Shown here: positions 50,648 through 58,628 of the stretch, piece after piece | Layout of the letters: every line of letters starts with the position of its first letter | How positions within the stretch are numbered: the first letter of the stretch is position 1 | Assembly (NCBI RefSeq): GCF_014930455.1 | Contig: NZ_JAAIYO010000001.1 | Coordinates: 1,488,001 to 1,552,000, forward strand | Length of the DNA: 64,000 bases | Direction of reading: 5' to 3' | From: Corallococcus soli | GTDB taxonomy: Bacteria > Myxococcota > Myxococcia > Myxococcales > Myxococcaceae | Notes under the pieces: model-generated | The model's input: only the letters and a program-made list of their open reading frames with translations | What the model was told of the DNA's origin: nothing | The model's database searches: none | Position numbers and translations under genes: made by a program

Positions 50648-52378
50648 CTACGGGGCGGTGAAGACGTCCTGCCCGCGGATGACCGTGCGCAGCACCGTGG
50701 CCGCGCGCAGCGTCGCCGCGTCGGCGCCGATGACCTGCCGGTCCACGACGATCCACGACGCGGGCTGGCCGTACGCCAGCATGCCGCCCGCCTCACGTCG
50801 CGCCCTGGCAGATTCACGGGTGGCCGCGATGACGCCCTGCTCCGCCGTCAGCCGCTCGGACGGATTCCAGTGCTCCATGGCCTGGGCAATCCAGACGAAG
50901 GGGCTGTCCACGCCCGGGGTGATGGGGCCGAAGCCGTCACGGCCGAAGGCCAGCTTCACGCCACGGGCGATGACGGAGGCGTAGGGCGACGCGCGGTCGG
51001 CCTCGGTGGGCGTCAGGTACTCGTCGATGACGGGCTTGAGCTGGATGTGCCCGGGGTTCTGCACCAGGTACCAGCCTAGGTCCGCGAGCCCGTCCACCGT
51101 TTCCGGGTCGGCCATGTCCCAGTGCTCCATGGTGCCGCACTGCCCGGCCATCTGCTCCTCGTTCGCCACGTCCAGGGCGAACTGCGCCGCCGCGCTGCCA
51201 TAGGCGTGGTAGATGCCGCAGGCGTTCGGCGTGCTCTTCACGCGCCGGTATGCGCGCGCCAGCTCCTCACGGGACAGGTTGCTGTGCCCGAGGTAGCCCG
51301 GGGTGTAGACGGACGGGCACTGCACCTCCGAGTCCAGGTAGCCGCGCTTGGACCAGCCGATGCAGCCCTTCAGGCCGCCGTCCGTGAACGTCTTCACCCA
51401 CAGCTTGCCCGACGTGGCGCGCAGACTGGCCGGGCACGCCTCCCCCTCGTCGAAGGGCATGCACGCCACCGTCAAGTTGACGGGGTGCTGCACAAGGGAC
51501 TTCACCGCCGCCGCGCGGGCCGGGCGGTACTCGAAGGGGATGTCGAGGGCGGACACGATGCCCACGGACGCCGCCACGTCGAGCCAGTGCGTGTACTGGG
51601 CGGCGAAGTAGGAGTCCGGGTGCCGGGTGGCCATGGCCTCGAAGATGAGGCCCTGCGCGCCCACCTCGTGGACGAAGCCGTCAAGGCTCCCGTCCTCCGC
51701 GCGGCCATAGAGGCCGTTGTAGGGATTCGCGTCCCAGATGCCGATGCCGGCCGCGCTCAAGGCCGCGTCGTTGGCGAACTGGCCGTGCCCCTCGAAGGCA
51801 TCGAACCCCGTGACGGGGTTGTTCGGGGACGCCACGGAGAGCTCCACGCGCACATTGCGGCCGTGGCTGGTGAGGTAGAACTTCCGCGAGAAGAGGAACA
51901 CCGTCCACGCCCCCGCCGGGCGCTGCTGGGCGCAGCTCGTGGCGTAGGTGCGCACCTCGTCGAAGGTGGGGTCCGTGTTGAGCACCGGCACGCCGTCGGG
52001 GCCCACCACCACCTGGCCGTTCGCGTCGAACGTCGGCACGAAGCACAGGTCCGTGGTCGGCTCAAAGGGGCTCAGCATGTGCTCGTGGGCGTCCACGAAC
52101 CCGGGCAGCACCTGGCGCCCGTGCAGGTTCTCCACCTGGGTGTTGGGCCCGACGTAGGACTTCCAGGTGTCGCCACGGCCCACCCAGAGGATGGTTTCCC
52201 CACGAGTCGCCATGGCGGTGGCGAAGCGGCGCAGGGGGTCGCCGTCCTGCGAGGTGTAGATGCTGGCGTTGTAGACGATGCGATCCGCGGAGATGCGCGG
52301 GGTGCTGCTGTCGGCGAGGGCCGGGGCTGCCGTGAGGCACACGAGTGCCAGCGCGGTGAGACGCGAGAGGGAAGACAT
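50648..52378 (-). CDS. Secreted amidohydrolase (YtcJ-like)
   Basis: 576 residues with signal sequence (LTALALVCLTAAPALADS). The amidohydrolase-3 pattern is present: VLPGFVDAHEHML (metal-binding H-x-H), FEGHGQFANDAAL, LWVKTFTDGGLKG, EHWDMADPETV and LAFGRDGF with a C-terminal WIVVDR strand. Substrate unknown. A metabolic, exported enzyme is unexpected in a phage, so it is cargo. Start chosen at 52378 from GGAGTCGT; the frame is open further upstream. It reads with the surrounding small genes. Confidence 0.85.
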   Translation of the reverse strand: MSSLSRLTALALVCLTAAPALADSSTPRISADRIVYNASIYTSQDGDPLRRFATAMATRGETILWVGRGDTWKSYVGPNTQVENLHGRQVLPGFVDAHEHMLSPFEPTTDLCFVPTFDANGQVVVGPDGVPVLNTDPTFDEVRTYATSCAQQRPAGAWTVFLFSRKFYLTSHGRNVRVELSVASPNNPVTGFDAFEGHGQFANDAALSAAGIGIWDANPYNGLYGRAEDGSLDGFVHEVGAQGLIFEAMATRHPDSYFAAQYTHWLDVAASVGIVSALDIPFEYRPARAAAVKSLVQHPVNLTVACMPFDEGEACPASLRATSGKLWVKTFTDGGLKGCIGWSKRGYLDSEVQCPSVYTPGYLGHSNLSREELARAYRRVKSTPNACGIYHAYGSAAAQFALDVANEEQMAGQCGTMEHWDMADPETVDGLADLGWYLVQNPGHIQLKPVIDEYLTPTEADRASPYASVIARGVKLAFGRDGFGPITPGVDSPFVWIAQAMEHWNPSERLTAEQGVIAATRESARARREAGGMLAYGQPASWIVVDRQVIGADAATLRAATVLRTVIRGQDVFTAP

Positions 52379-52417
52379 ACGACTCCTGGGGATGGGTGCG
52401 GCGGTTGCGGCTGGACG

Positions 52418-52485
52418 GAGTGCCGAGGCCGGAGTCGAACCGGTGCGCTGCGCTTCGCAGCGGGGCCCATGCCCTTCATCGGCGG
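52418..52485 (-). tRNA. tRNA 3'-half fragment
   Basis: On the minus strand GCTGCG-AAG-CGCAGC (a long variable arm), CCGG-TTCGACT-CCGG (T arm) and an acceptor-like CTCGGCA are recognisable, but I find no matching D or anticodon arm. Probably a class II tRNA remnant. Confidence 0.3.
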
Positions 52486-52527
52486 GTGCTTCGGGTGCGG
52501 CGAGCGCCAGGTGTCGGCGCGATGCTG

Positions 52528-52887
52528 CTACGCGGGGACGGTGAGCCGCTCCGTGCCGTCCATGTCGAACCACATGGGGCGGACTTCGTGCTTGTGCGCC
52601 CAGTAGTCGAGGAGCACGTCCAACTCTCGGCGCGCCTCGTCGCTCACGACGTAGCCGTCGCCGCCTTCCGGGCCCTCATCCATCGCGTGCTGGTCGAGCA
52701 TGTCCACGACGTTGTCGGCCCCGAGATAGCTGGCTGCCGTCGTCGCGATGGCCAGCCAGAAGGGCTCGCCCGGCGAGAGTCCCAACTCGGACGCCGCCCT
52801 GGCGATGGCCTCCTCGCGTGTCGCGAAGGCCGGGGCGTTCATCCAGTTCTCCTCGTCCTTCGTGATGCACCAGTCGCCAGCCTTCAT
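52528..52887 (-). CDS. Conserved-type phage protein, unknown
   Basis: 119 residues. WMNAPAFATREEAIARAASE, then a central helix and a C-terminal LDVLLDYWAHKHEVRPMWFD, resemble short accessory proteins of many temperate phages that carry the ATREEAI motif. Ribosome site GGAGG is present. Confidence 0.65.
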   Translation of the reverse strand: MKAGDWCITKDEENWMNAPAFATREEAIARAASELGLSPGEPFWLAIATTAASYLGADNVVDMLDQHAMDEGPEGGDGYVVSDEARRELDVLLDYWAHKHEVRPMWFDMDGTERLTVPA

Positions 52888-52918
52888 GCGTGCGTCCTCC
52901 GTGTGCTGCGTGAGAAGG

Positions 52919-52959
52919 GCCCGGCGAGGTGGATGGGGGGAGTACCCACCCCGCCGGGC
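52919..52959 (-). terminator. Hairpin with CCTTCTC tail
   Basis: GCCCGGCG pairs with CGCCGGGC plus a further GGTGG/CCACC helix, followed on the minus strand by CCTTCTCACG. It lies in the 300-base gap 52888-53192, which has no gene. Confidence 0.55.
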
Positions 52960-53065
52960 AGGCGCCCAGCTGCGGCGCCGCGGGAGAACCCCGCGTGGCC
53001 CAATGCCGGCGGGGCGTGGTGGGGCGGTCCGTCCAGCCCTGTGCTGGCCGCTCCCACCGACAAGG

Positions 53066-53088
53066 CCCGGCCCCACGATGGGGCCGGG
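53066..53088 (-). terminator. Hairpin after the gene at 53193
   Basis: CCCGGCCCC paired with GGGGCCGGG around a five-base loop, then CCTTGTC on the minus strand. Confidence 0.5.
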
Positions 53089-53192
53089 TTGCAGCCGTGC
53101 GCGTCGCGCAATCGGCCTCCCGGGCCGGGGAGACGGAAAGACGCGCGCAGCTGCTCAAGGGCCCGACGGCACGTAGCCGCCGGGAGTGACGC

Positions 53193-53411
53193 TCAGCCGT
53201 CGTGAAGGCCCCAGCCGCAGAAGAGCCCGTACTTCCCGCGCAGGAGGGGCGCGCCGCAGTAGCAGTGGCCCTCCGGGGCAGGGCGTGCGCTCGGCGGCGG
53301 CGTGGGCTCCGCCGTGCCCCGAAGCTCGTCCAGCTTCCGGAAGTACTCCTGCCGGTTCGCCCGATGCTGCCGCACAGCGGGGGACGGCGTTCGCAGGTGG
53401 CGGGTGCCCAT
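53193..53411 (-). CDS. Small protein with C-terminal zinc site
   Basis: 72 residues. Arg-rich helix (VRQHRANRQEYFRKLDELRG), Pro linker and HCYCGAPLLRGKYGLFCGWG, a C.C...C-type site. Unknown. Confidence 0.6.
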   Translation of the reverse strand: MGTRHLRTPSPAVRQHRANRQEYFRKLDELRGTAEPTPPPSARPAPEGHCYCGAPLLRGKYGLFCGWGLHDG

Positions 53412-53421
53412 CGTTCGACTC

Positions 53422-53634
53422 CTACTCGTGGTGCTCGCCCGCGGCCTGTTCGGCCCGGCGCAGCAGTTCGCGCTCTTCCGCGAGCACCTCATCTTCCGGG
53501 GTGCTCTCCCACTCAAAGGCCCGCCACCGGTGCTTCCCCTCGTGGCCCTCTCCCTCTTCGCGCTCGCAGAGCACCCAGCTCCGGTCGGGGTGCTCGGTGA
53601 AGGCATGGCAGGGCGTTGGACGTGCGATTGACAA
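53422..53634 (-). CDS. Small acidic phage protein
   Basis: 70 residues from a TTG with GGAGG four bases upstream. CEREEGEGHEGKHRWRAFEW has the C-x-G-H/H pattern of small phage zinc proteins, followed by an acidic helix. Unknown. Confidence 0.5.
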   Translation of the reverse strand: MSIARPTPCHAFTEHPDRSWVLCEREEGEGHEGKHRWRAFEWESTPEDEVLAEERELLRRAEQAAGEHHE

Positions 53635-53690
53635 TCAACCTCCAGGGTCGAATGGCAAACGTCATATCTTGAGGGTCCGACGCTGCCGCT

Positions 53691-54047
53691 CTACGCGGCG
53701 ACCGCGCACGCTTCGCGCGTGGCTTGCCGGTGCTGCGCTTGCCACGCCTGCCGCTCCAACTCGCTGCGCAGGTACACCTCGGCCGTGTTGAGGGACGCGA
53801 ACTGGAGGCGCGCGCTGGTGGCGCGGCGCTGCAGGCGCAAGCATTGGACGAGCGTGGCGTTGCTGCCGTCGGGCACGCACAAGGGCAGCGCGTCCTCCGC
53901 CGCGCGCAGCTCCTCCGCCACCTGGGCCTGCTGTGCTTCCAGCTCGCGCACCTGCCGCGCGAGGTCCGGCACGTTGCAGTCGGGCGGCGTCCAGCCCGCG
54001 TGGGCGAGGGCGGAGAGGGAGGCGGCCAACTCGTGAAGGGGCTTCAC
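53691..54047 (-). CDS. Helical phage protein
   Basis: 118 residues, mainly coiled coil (DLARQVRELEAQQAQVAEEL, AEVYLRSELERQAWQAQHRQ). Overlaps the upstream stop by four bases. Unknown. Confidence 0.6.
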   Translation of the reverse strand: MKPLHELAASLSALAHAGWTPPDCNVPDLARQVRELEAQQAQVAEELRAAEDALPLCVPDGSNATLVQCLRLQRRATSARLQFASLNTAEVYLRSELERQAWQAQHRQATREACAVAA

Positions 54048-54214
54048 TTCGCACCCTTGAGCTGGGTCAGGTCGGAAGAGAGGCGGATCGCCAGCCCTTC
54101 CACCGTCGTGTCCAGCTCCTTCCAGGCGCGGAGCACCTCCGGCTCGACTTCGTGCGTGTCGAAGTAGGCGCGCAGCACCTCGCGCGGCGGCTTCGTCCTC
54201 TTCTGCTCAGCCAC
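54044..54214 (-). CDS. Small helical phage protein
   Basis: 56 residues from a GTG with a strong ribosome site (AAGGAGG). Reads REVLRAYFDTHEVEPEVLRA. Overlaps both neighbours. Unknown. Confidence 0.6.
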   Translation of the reverse strand: MAEQKRTKPPREVLRAYFDTHEVEPEVLRAWKELDTTVEGLAIRLSSDLTQLKGAK

Positions 54215-54626
54215 GGCACTCCTCCTTCTGGGGCGTGATGCGCCCCGAGTCGAACAGCCAGCACCACAGCGCTGCCTCATCCCCGCGGCGGAGCCGCCGC
54301 CCATCGACTTCGCCGACGATGTGCTCGCGCCCGTCGTCGGTGATGACGAGGCCCAGCGAGGCCACCGTCTCGTGCAGCGTCCGGCCATCGAGGCGCACCG
54401 GGCTGGAAGCCATCGCCGCCGTGTCGCGGGGCAGGGACGCGAGCGCCTCCCGGGTGGCGGCCGGACCGCGCCTGCGCAGCTCGCGGTCCACGCGCGCCCA
54501 GTCGCCCCGGCGGGCCCGGAGCATCAACTCCGCCGGAGACAACGTCCCCAGGCCCGCGCGCATCAACGCCTCGTCCTGTCCCTGCTCGCGCGGGCGCACC
54601 TCTCCCGTCGCCATGCCGTTGGCCAT
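54207..54626 (-). CDS. Phage protein, unknown
   Basis: 139 residues. An Arg-rich helical first half (SPAELMLRARRGDWARVDRE) and a small alpha/beta end (VRLDGRTLHETVASLGLVIT, AALWCWLFDSGRI). Overlaps the next gene. Unknown. Confidence 0.6.
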   Translation of the reverse strand: MANGMATGEVRPREQGQDEALMRAGLGTLSPAELMLRARRGDWARVDRELRRRGPAATREALASLPRDTAAMASSPVRLDGRTLHETVASLGLVITDDGREHIVGEVDGRRLRRGDEAALWCWLFDSGRITPQKEECRG

Positions 54627-54680
54627 CTCGTCCTCGGGGTTGATGGGGTGGGGCGGGCCAACACGGGGCCCGCCGGATTG

Positions 54681-54866
54681 CTACCGGCGCACGTCCAGCA
54701 CGTCGGCGTGCTGGTGCACGCCACCTGCGGTGTCCGCGAACGTGACGACCTGCTTGCCCTTCCGCTTCGTCACCTTGCGGATCTGCCGATCATCCTCGCC
54801 CTTGCCGTCGTCCTTCCGGCGGAACCACTGACCCTCCCGGGCCTTCGCCGCTTCCGTCGCTCTCAT
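54681..54866 (-). CDS. Small basic phage protein, first of the leftward operon
   Basis: 61 residues, Lys/Arg/Asp-rich (WFRRKDDGKGEDDRQIRKVT), ending with a small beta segment. It is the first leftward gene after the control region, the place of Cro/N-like proteins, but no motif is seen. Confidence 0.5.
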   Translation of the reverse strand: MRATEAAKAREGQWFRRKDDGKGEDDRQIRKVTKRKGKQVVTFADTAGGVHQHADVLDVRR

Positions 54867-54998
54867 GGGCCTGCCCCCGCTCTCCTGCGTGTCCGTCCTG
54901 CGGTGCTGCTCCTGCTGACGTCCTCGCTGGCCACCCAGCTCGCGCCCGCCCATCCGCCCTCTCCCGTGTGGAGCCCCGTCCGTCCGTCGCAACCTGAA

Positions 54999-55068
54999 AC
55001 GCAATATACACGCAAATATCTTGCGTGCAAGTTGCGCATGCGCGGAAAGTGGCGTACTTCTACGCAAT
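54999..55068. promoter_or_regulatory. Operator cluster of ACGCAA boxes in the divergent control region
   Basis: An AT-rich island with CACGCAA-ATATC-TTGCGTG (55009-55027, perfect) plus further ACGCAA or TTGCGC boxes at 54999, 55032 and 55062. It lies between the leftward operon and the ribbon-helix-helix gene and has the look of the lysogeny switch. TTGACC at 55073 could be the -35 of the rightward promoter. Confidence 0.6.
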
Positions 55069-55113
55069 GGCGTTGACCGACCCTAAGTCCACGGCCTATG
55101 GAGGTGCGTCCCG

Positions 55114-55413
55114 ATGACACACGAAGGAGGCGTCTTGAGCCCCGTACTCCCCCCGCCTGAAGAAGATGGCGAGCTGGTCAACTCCGGCCTGCAGCTTCCG
55201 AAGTTCCTCAATGACCGCCTGAAGGAGATTGCTGCCCAACGCGGCAAGTCCCGCAACTGGGTGGCGAAGCACTTCCTGCTCTGGGCGCTGAAGCAGTACG
55301 AACAGGAAGAGGGAAGCGTGGCCTCCGCGAGCGCACCCAGTGCGGCTCCGGCCAGCAATCCCAGCGAGTCCGCGTCCGCTGGCGGAGCGCGCTCACGGCG
55401 CCCGAAGAAGTAG
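55114..55413 (+). CDS. Ribbon-helix-helix regulator
   Basis: 99 residues. LQLPKFLNDRLKEIAAQRGK, then SRNWVAKHFLLWALKQYEQ, is the strand-helix-helix of the Arc/CopG fold; the last 30 residues are a Ser/Ala/Lys tail. Such proteins bind short inverted repeats as dimers, and repeats of that kind lie just upstream. It is the best candidate for a repressor at this locus. Ribosome site GGAGG. Confidence 0.75.
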   Translation: MTHEGGVLSPVLPPPEEDGELVNSGLQLPKFLNDRLKEIAAQRGKSRNWVAKHFLLWALKQYEQEEGSVASASAPSAAPASNPSESASAGGARSRRPKK

Positions 55414-55486
55414 ACCGGACAGTCAGGGAAGCGCCGTAGACTCAGGCTGCTGGAGCCCTCTCCAGGCGGACGAGTAGGAGCAGACG

Positions 55487-56446
55487 ATGGGCAAGGGCGT
55501 GAATACCCGCCGGGGTGGTACGTCGGACGCACCGCGCGGGGGTGGTGGTGTGGGTCCGGGAGAGCCGCGCGCCAACGAAGGTCGGCAGACAGGCCGTGTA
55601 GGCCAGTTTCATCTGGGACGGTGCATCGAGCGGGGGACGCAGCAGGGTGACCTCTACCTGGCGCACGACGTACGAACGGGGCAGCCTGCTCTCATCGCAC
55701 GTCCGGCGGTGAGCGAGACGCAACTGCTCCCGACTACGCCGCCGGAAGTGCTGGACCAGTACCCCAGTGCGAACGTGGAGCTCACCTGGATTGCGTCTGC
55801 CGACCCGGCGTTCCGCGCTGTCCAGGTGCGACTGCCCCACTCGGCGTCTCCGGCCTTGGTGACCGAGGAGTTGGACGCAGTGAGTGAGGATCTGCCGAGG
55901 CTGCTGAGCCGAGCCCTAGATGACCCGGAGACGCGTCAGCACCTGCTCACATCACCACCGACGCGCACGCAGCGGCTGCGCAAACGGTGGAGGCGACAGA
56001 TGGCCAATCTCCAGCAGCTCGCTACGCGGCAGTGGAAGAACGCGCTCATCGGCGCGCTTGCTGCTGGCCTACTTGTAGCGGTGGGCGTACGCCCGGATGC
56101 GCCAGTGACGGAGCCTGTTCATGGCGAGGTCGGCGTCGAGGGGACCGTCTTGGCGACCGGGGTTGCAGGAGCTGTGGTGGAGGAATTCGAAATCACTCCC
56201 CCAGTGCCGGTCTTCGAGATGAAGGGTACTCCGCTCATCGCCCTGGACATGCCTGGGAGGCCGTTCAAGGGACAGAAGCGCACGCCATGCGCGAAGGACC
56301 AGGACGAGATCATCGGCGCCTGCTGGGTCGCGGTGAAGAAGTCGCCGCCATGCGGCGAGAACTTCTTTGAGCGCGGCGACACGTGCTACGCGCCGATCAT
56401 GCTTCGGAGCGATGGCACTGAGGCGGCCAGGTCAATCGCGCGGTAG
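55487..56446 (+). CDS. Kinase-like membrane protein lacking a catalytic domain
   Basis: 319 residues. Residues 38-75 (GQFHLGRCIERGTQQGDLYL, AHDVRTGQPALI) mimic the first strands of a Hanks-type kinase, but the rest of the N-lobe and the HRD and DFG motifs are missing. A transmembrane helix (NALIGALAAGLLVAVGV) follows and the outer domain ends TPCAKDQDEIIGACWVAVKK then PPCGENFFERGDTCYAPI, the cysteine pattern seen after the membrane helix in myxobacterial kinases. Likely a pseudokinase-like receptor; with the PP2C gene it suggests tampering with host signalling. Confidence 0.65.
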   Translation: MGKGVNTRRGGTSDAPRGGGGVGPGEPRANEGRQTGRVGQFHLGRCIERGTQQGDLYLAHDVRTGQPALIARPAVSETQLLPTTPPEVLDQYPSANVELTWIASADPAFRAVQVRLPHSASPALVTEELDAVSEDLPRLLSRALDDPETRQHLLTSPPTRTQRLRKRWRRQMANLQQLATRQWKNALIGALAAGLLVAVGVRPDAPVTEPVHGEVGVEGTVLATGVAGAVVEEFEITPPVPVFEMKGTPLIALDMPGRPFKGQKRTPCAKDQDEIIGACWVAVKKSPPCGENFFERGDTCYAPIMLRSDGTEAARSIAR

Positions 56447-57033
56447 CAGGCTTGCGTTTCAGGAGCACTGGCAGTAACGATTGGTGAGCAGTTGCTGTGC
56501 GCAGTCCCCGCTGACTGAGAGGCAGTGGGTTACCCAAAAGCTTCAGCCGAATTCACCGGCCAGTCCTCATGGTCTTTCCGGTGATAGGGCCCTGCCGCCA
56601 CATCACTGTGTGCTGCAGGCGTGTCCGCGGGTTTCCGCTGGCGTCCTCTCAGCGCCAGCGGAGCCTGTTTTGGGATCGCCATGGGTCGTAGGTCTTCGCT
56701 GCGCTGCTTCGCTTTGTGCCTCCATGCTTCGCAGTCTCGGTCTCGGACGGTGCGTCCATCGCATGCACCTCTGTCGCTCACGCTCCCCACGGAGAGCCTC
56801 ACGGCTCCTGTGGTGGGGGCGGTGCGCTGTCGGTGTCGGCGTGTCGTGACGACCGCCAGGCCCATCCCCTCCGCACAATCTCCCTGAACTGGCGCGGCAG
56901 TTGCTCTCCTTTGCGCGTGTGCCTGAGCCGGTTCATCGGCGCGGGCGCGGCGCGGCCAGGGTGACGACCTTTCAGGTTGTCACCATGCTTAAAACCTACT
57001 TGGTTGTTCAGTGCCGCTGCTGGTGGGGGTTCG
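56447..57033. other. 587-base region without a supported gene
   Basis: GC is lower than in the flanks. It has a terminator-like hairpin at 56635-56661 and several open frames without ribosome sites or recognisable sequence. May encode RNA; nothing can be claimed. Confidence 0.4.
56635..56661 (+). terminator. Terminator-like hairpin
   Basis: CCGCTGGCG paired with CGCCAGCGG across nine bases, then AGCCTGTTTTGGG. Confidence 0.5.
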
Positions 57034-57285
57034 ATGAGCGACGGTGAAGCTGGAAACGTGGTGAGCCTCAGTGGTGAGCGGGTGCGGTCGACGCCTGTCG
57101 AGCGTGCATGGACGGTAGCGGACGTGTGCCAGTTCACGGGGATGGGGAAGACCTGGGTCTACGAGCAGGTGGCGAGCAGGCGTCCTGGCGGCCTGCCCTT
57201 CAAGCGCATCGGCAGTCGCATTCGCTTCGACCCGGATGAAGTTCGGGGGTGGTGGAAGCGCCTGGGGTCCGAGGGATCGAAGTGA
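57034..57285 (+). CDS. xis: Excisionase/AlpA-like HTH protein
   Basis: 83 residues. WTVADVCQFTGMGKTWVYEQ, then LPFKRIGSRIRFDPDEVRGW, is the winged-helix MerR/excisionase-type HTH that binds att arms and steers the integrase to excision. Its stop overlaps the integrase GTG (GTGA), the usual xis-int coupling. Confidence 0.82.
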   Translation: MSDGEAGNVVSLSGERVRSTPVERAWTVADVCQFTGMGKTWVYEQVASRRPGGLPFKRIGSRIRFDPDEVRGWWKRLGSEGSK

Positions 57286-58559
57286 CGCGCGCCTACTTCC
57301 GGCACAAGCGCGGCGTGCCTCGCACCGCACGCAAGCTCGCCCCGGACAACGGCACTTGGTGGGTGGACTACCGCGATGCGCTCGGAGAGCGGCGGCAGGA
57401 ACGCACCACCGCGCTGCGCCAGACTGAGGCTGAGCGGATGGCCCACGAACTCGCTGGCAAAGCAGAGCGCCAACGGAAGGGCCTTGAGGTAGCGGGCCCT
57501 GCCCCTACCACTTTCGGCCAGGTCGCGCGCCAGTACCGCGACTCCATTCGCCACCTCGCGTCCTACCCTGACGTGGATGCGCAGCTCCGGTTGTACCTTG
57601 AGCCGGTGCTGGGCCGACGTCTCATGGGGGACATCACCCCGGCCGACGTCGAAGCGTGCGTCGGGCGCTACCGAGAACAGCTGGCCCCCGCCACCTTGAA
57701 GGGGTTGCAGTTGCGTATCGGCGCCGTCTACCGGTGGGCGACGCGAAAGGCGAAGGTGTATCGGGGAGAGAACCCCGTGCTCGAGGCCGCGAAGGTAGAG
57801 GTGCCCGAGCGGCAGCCTCGCTGCCTCACCGTGGAGCAGTTGGAGCAGCTGTTCGAGGCGGCCGGCAGTGACCGCGTCATCCACGTATTCGCCGCGCTCA
57901 CGGGCATGCGCAAGGGAGAGGTGGCGGGGCTCCGGTGGGAACTGGTGGACCTGACGCGTGGGTTGATCACCGTGCGCTACAGCTACAACCTGCCGCGAAC
58001 CAAGGGCCGGAAGGACCGCATCATCCCCATCCATCCGGACTTGGCGCCCGCCCTGCAACAGCTGCGTGCGGAGGCCACCTCGAAGTGGGTGTTCCCCAAT
58101 CCGGTGGGTGGCATGCGGACCGAGGCTGGATGGGATGCGGCGAAGAACTTCAAGGCCGCGCTGGTACGGGCGGGACTGGTGAAGGGGTACGAGTACAACT
58201 GCGTCACGCGCGGGAAGCGCGAGAGCTGCGGCTTCCGGGAAGTCCGCCCCGTGAAGAAGCCGGCCTGTTGTCCGCAGTGCGGCATGCGGTTGTGGCCTAC
58301 AGGCATCCCCCTCGACTTCGCCTTCAAGGACCTGCGCTCCACCTTCGCCACGCACCTAGCAGAGCTCGGGGACCTCCGGCTCGTCCAGCGGCTCCTGGGC
58401 CATGCGCGGCCCGACATCACGGAGCGCGCCTATGCCGCAGCGCGGGTGGACTACCTCCGCCAGGGCGTCGAGGGGCTCCGCCTGACGCGGGACAAGAGCG
58501 GGACACAGGGCGGCAAGCTGCGAACTGGAGAGGGACTACTCAATGGAAAAGGAGAGTAA
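57282..58559 (+). CDS. int: Tyrosine-recombinase integrase with zinc-ribbon insert
   Basis: 425 residues. Arm-binding start, core-binding residues 80-190, then the catalytic domain: TGMRKGEVAGLRW (Arg I), GRKDRIIPIHPD (Lys), FKDLRSTFATHLAE (second Arg, but the preceding His is Lys and the following His is Ser), RLLGHARPDITERAYAA (His/Tyr nucleophile). Between Lys and Arg II sits CVTRGKRESCGFREV, then ACCPQCGMRLWPTG, a zinc-ribbon-like insert known from myxobacterial integrases. Its tail contains the DKSGTQ repeat. It is 55 bases from attR. Confidence 0.92.
   Translation: MTRAYFRHKRGVPRTARKLAPDNGTWWVDYRDALGERRQERTTALRQTEAERMAHELAGKAERQRKGLEVAGPAPTTFGQVARQYRDSIRHLASYPDVDAQLRLYLEPVLGRRLMGDITPADVEACVGRYREQLAPATLKGLQLRIGAVYRWATRKAKVYRGENPVLEAAKVEVPERQPRCLTVEQLEQLFEAAGSDRVIHVFAALTGMRKGEVAGLRWELVDLTRGLITVRYSYNLPRTKGRKDRIIPIHPDLAPALQQLRAEATSKWVFPNPVGGMRTEAGWDAAKNFKAALVRAGLVKGYEYNCVTRGKRESCGFREVRPVKKPACCPQCGMRLWPTGIPLDFAFKDLRSTFATHLAELGDLRLVQRLLGHARPDITERAYAAARVDYLRQGVEGLRLTRDKSGTQGGKLRTGEGLLNGKGE
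58487..58508 (+). repeat. Right copy of the sub-terminal direct repeat
   Basis: Within the integrase 3' end; 21 of 22 bases identical to 7226-7247. Confidence 0.55.
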
Positions 58560-58613
58560 AATGAAGGGGTTGAGCACCAAAACGAGCCGCAAGCCGAACT
58601 CACCGCCCGCACA

Positions 58614-58628
58614 CCGGATGTCCGCGGG
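58614..58628. repeat. attR core
   Basis: CCGGATGTCCGCGGG, pairing with attL at 7103-7117. Confidence 0.88.

Larger units (their letters stand above)
7103..58628. mobile_element. Integrated tailed-phage prophage in comM
   Basis: A 51.5 kb element with integrase and excisionase at its right end, a complete HK97-type head and long-tail gene set on the minus strand, and a lysis cassette. Joining the sequence left of 7110 to the sequence right of 58620 restores an uninterrupted comM frame reading NLAPADIRKEG, which fixes the ends. Tape measure, tail-tube and tail-chaperone genes and the absence of contractile-sheath genes point to a siphovirus morphology. All core structural genes I can recognise look intact, so it may be inducible; this is inference. 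Confidence 0.95.

Noticed and set aside
56530-56865. A 111-codon minus-strand frame in the gap before xis
   Set aside because: No ribosome site, no recognisable family and Arg/Ala-rich composition typical of non-coding high-GC DNA.
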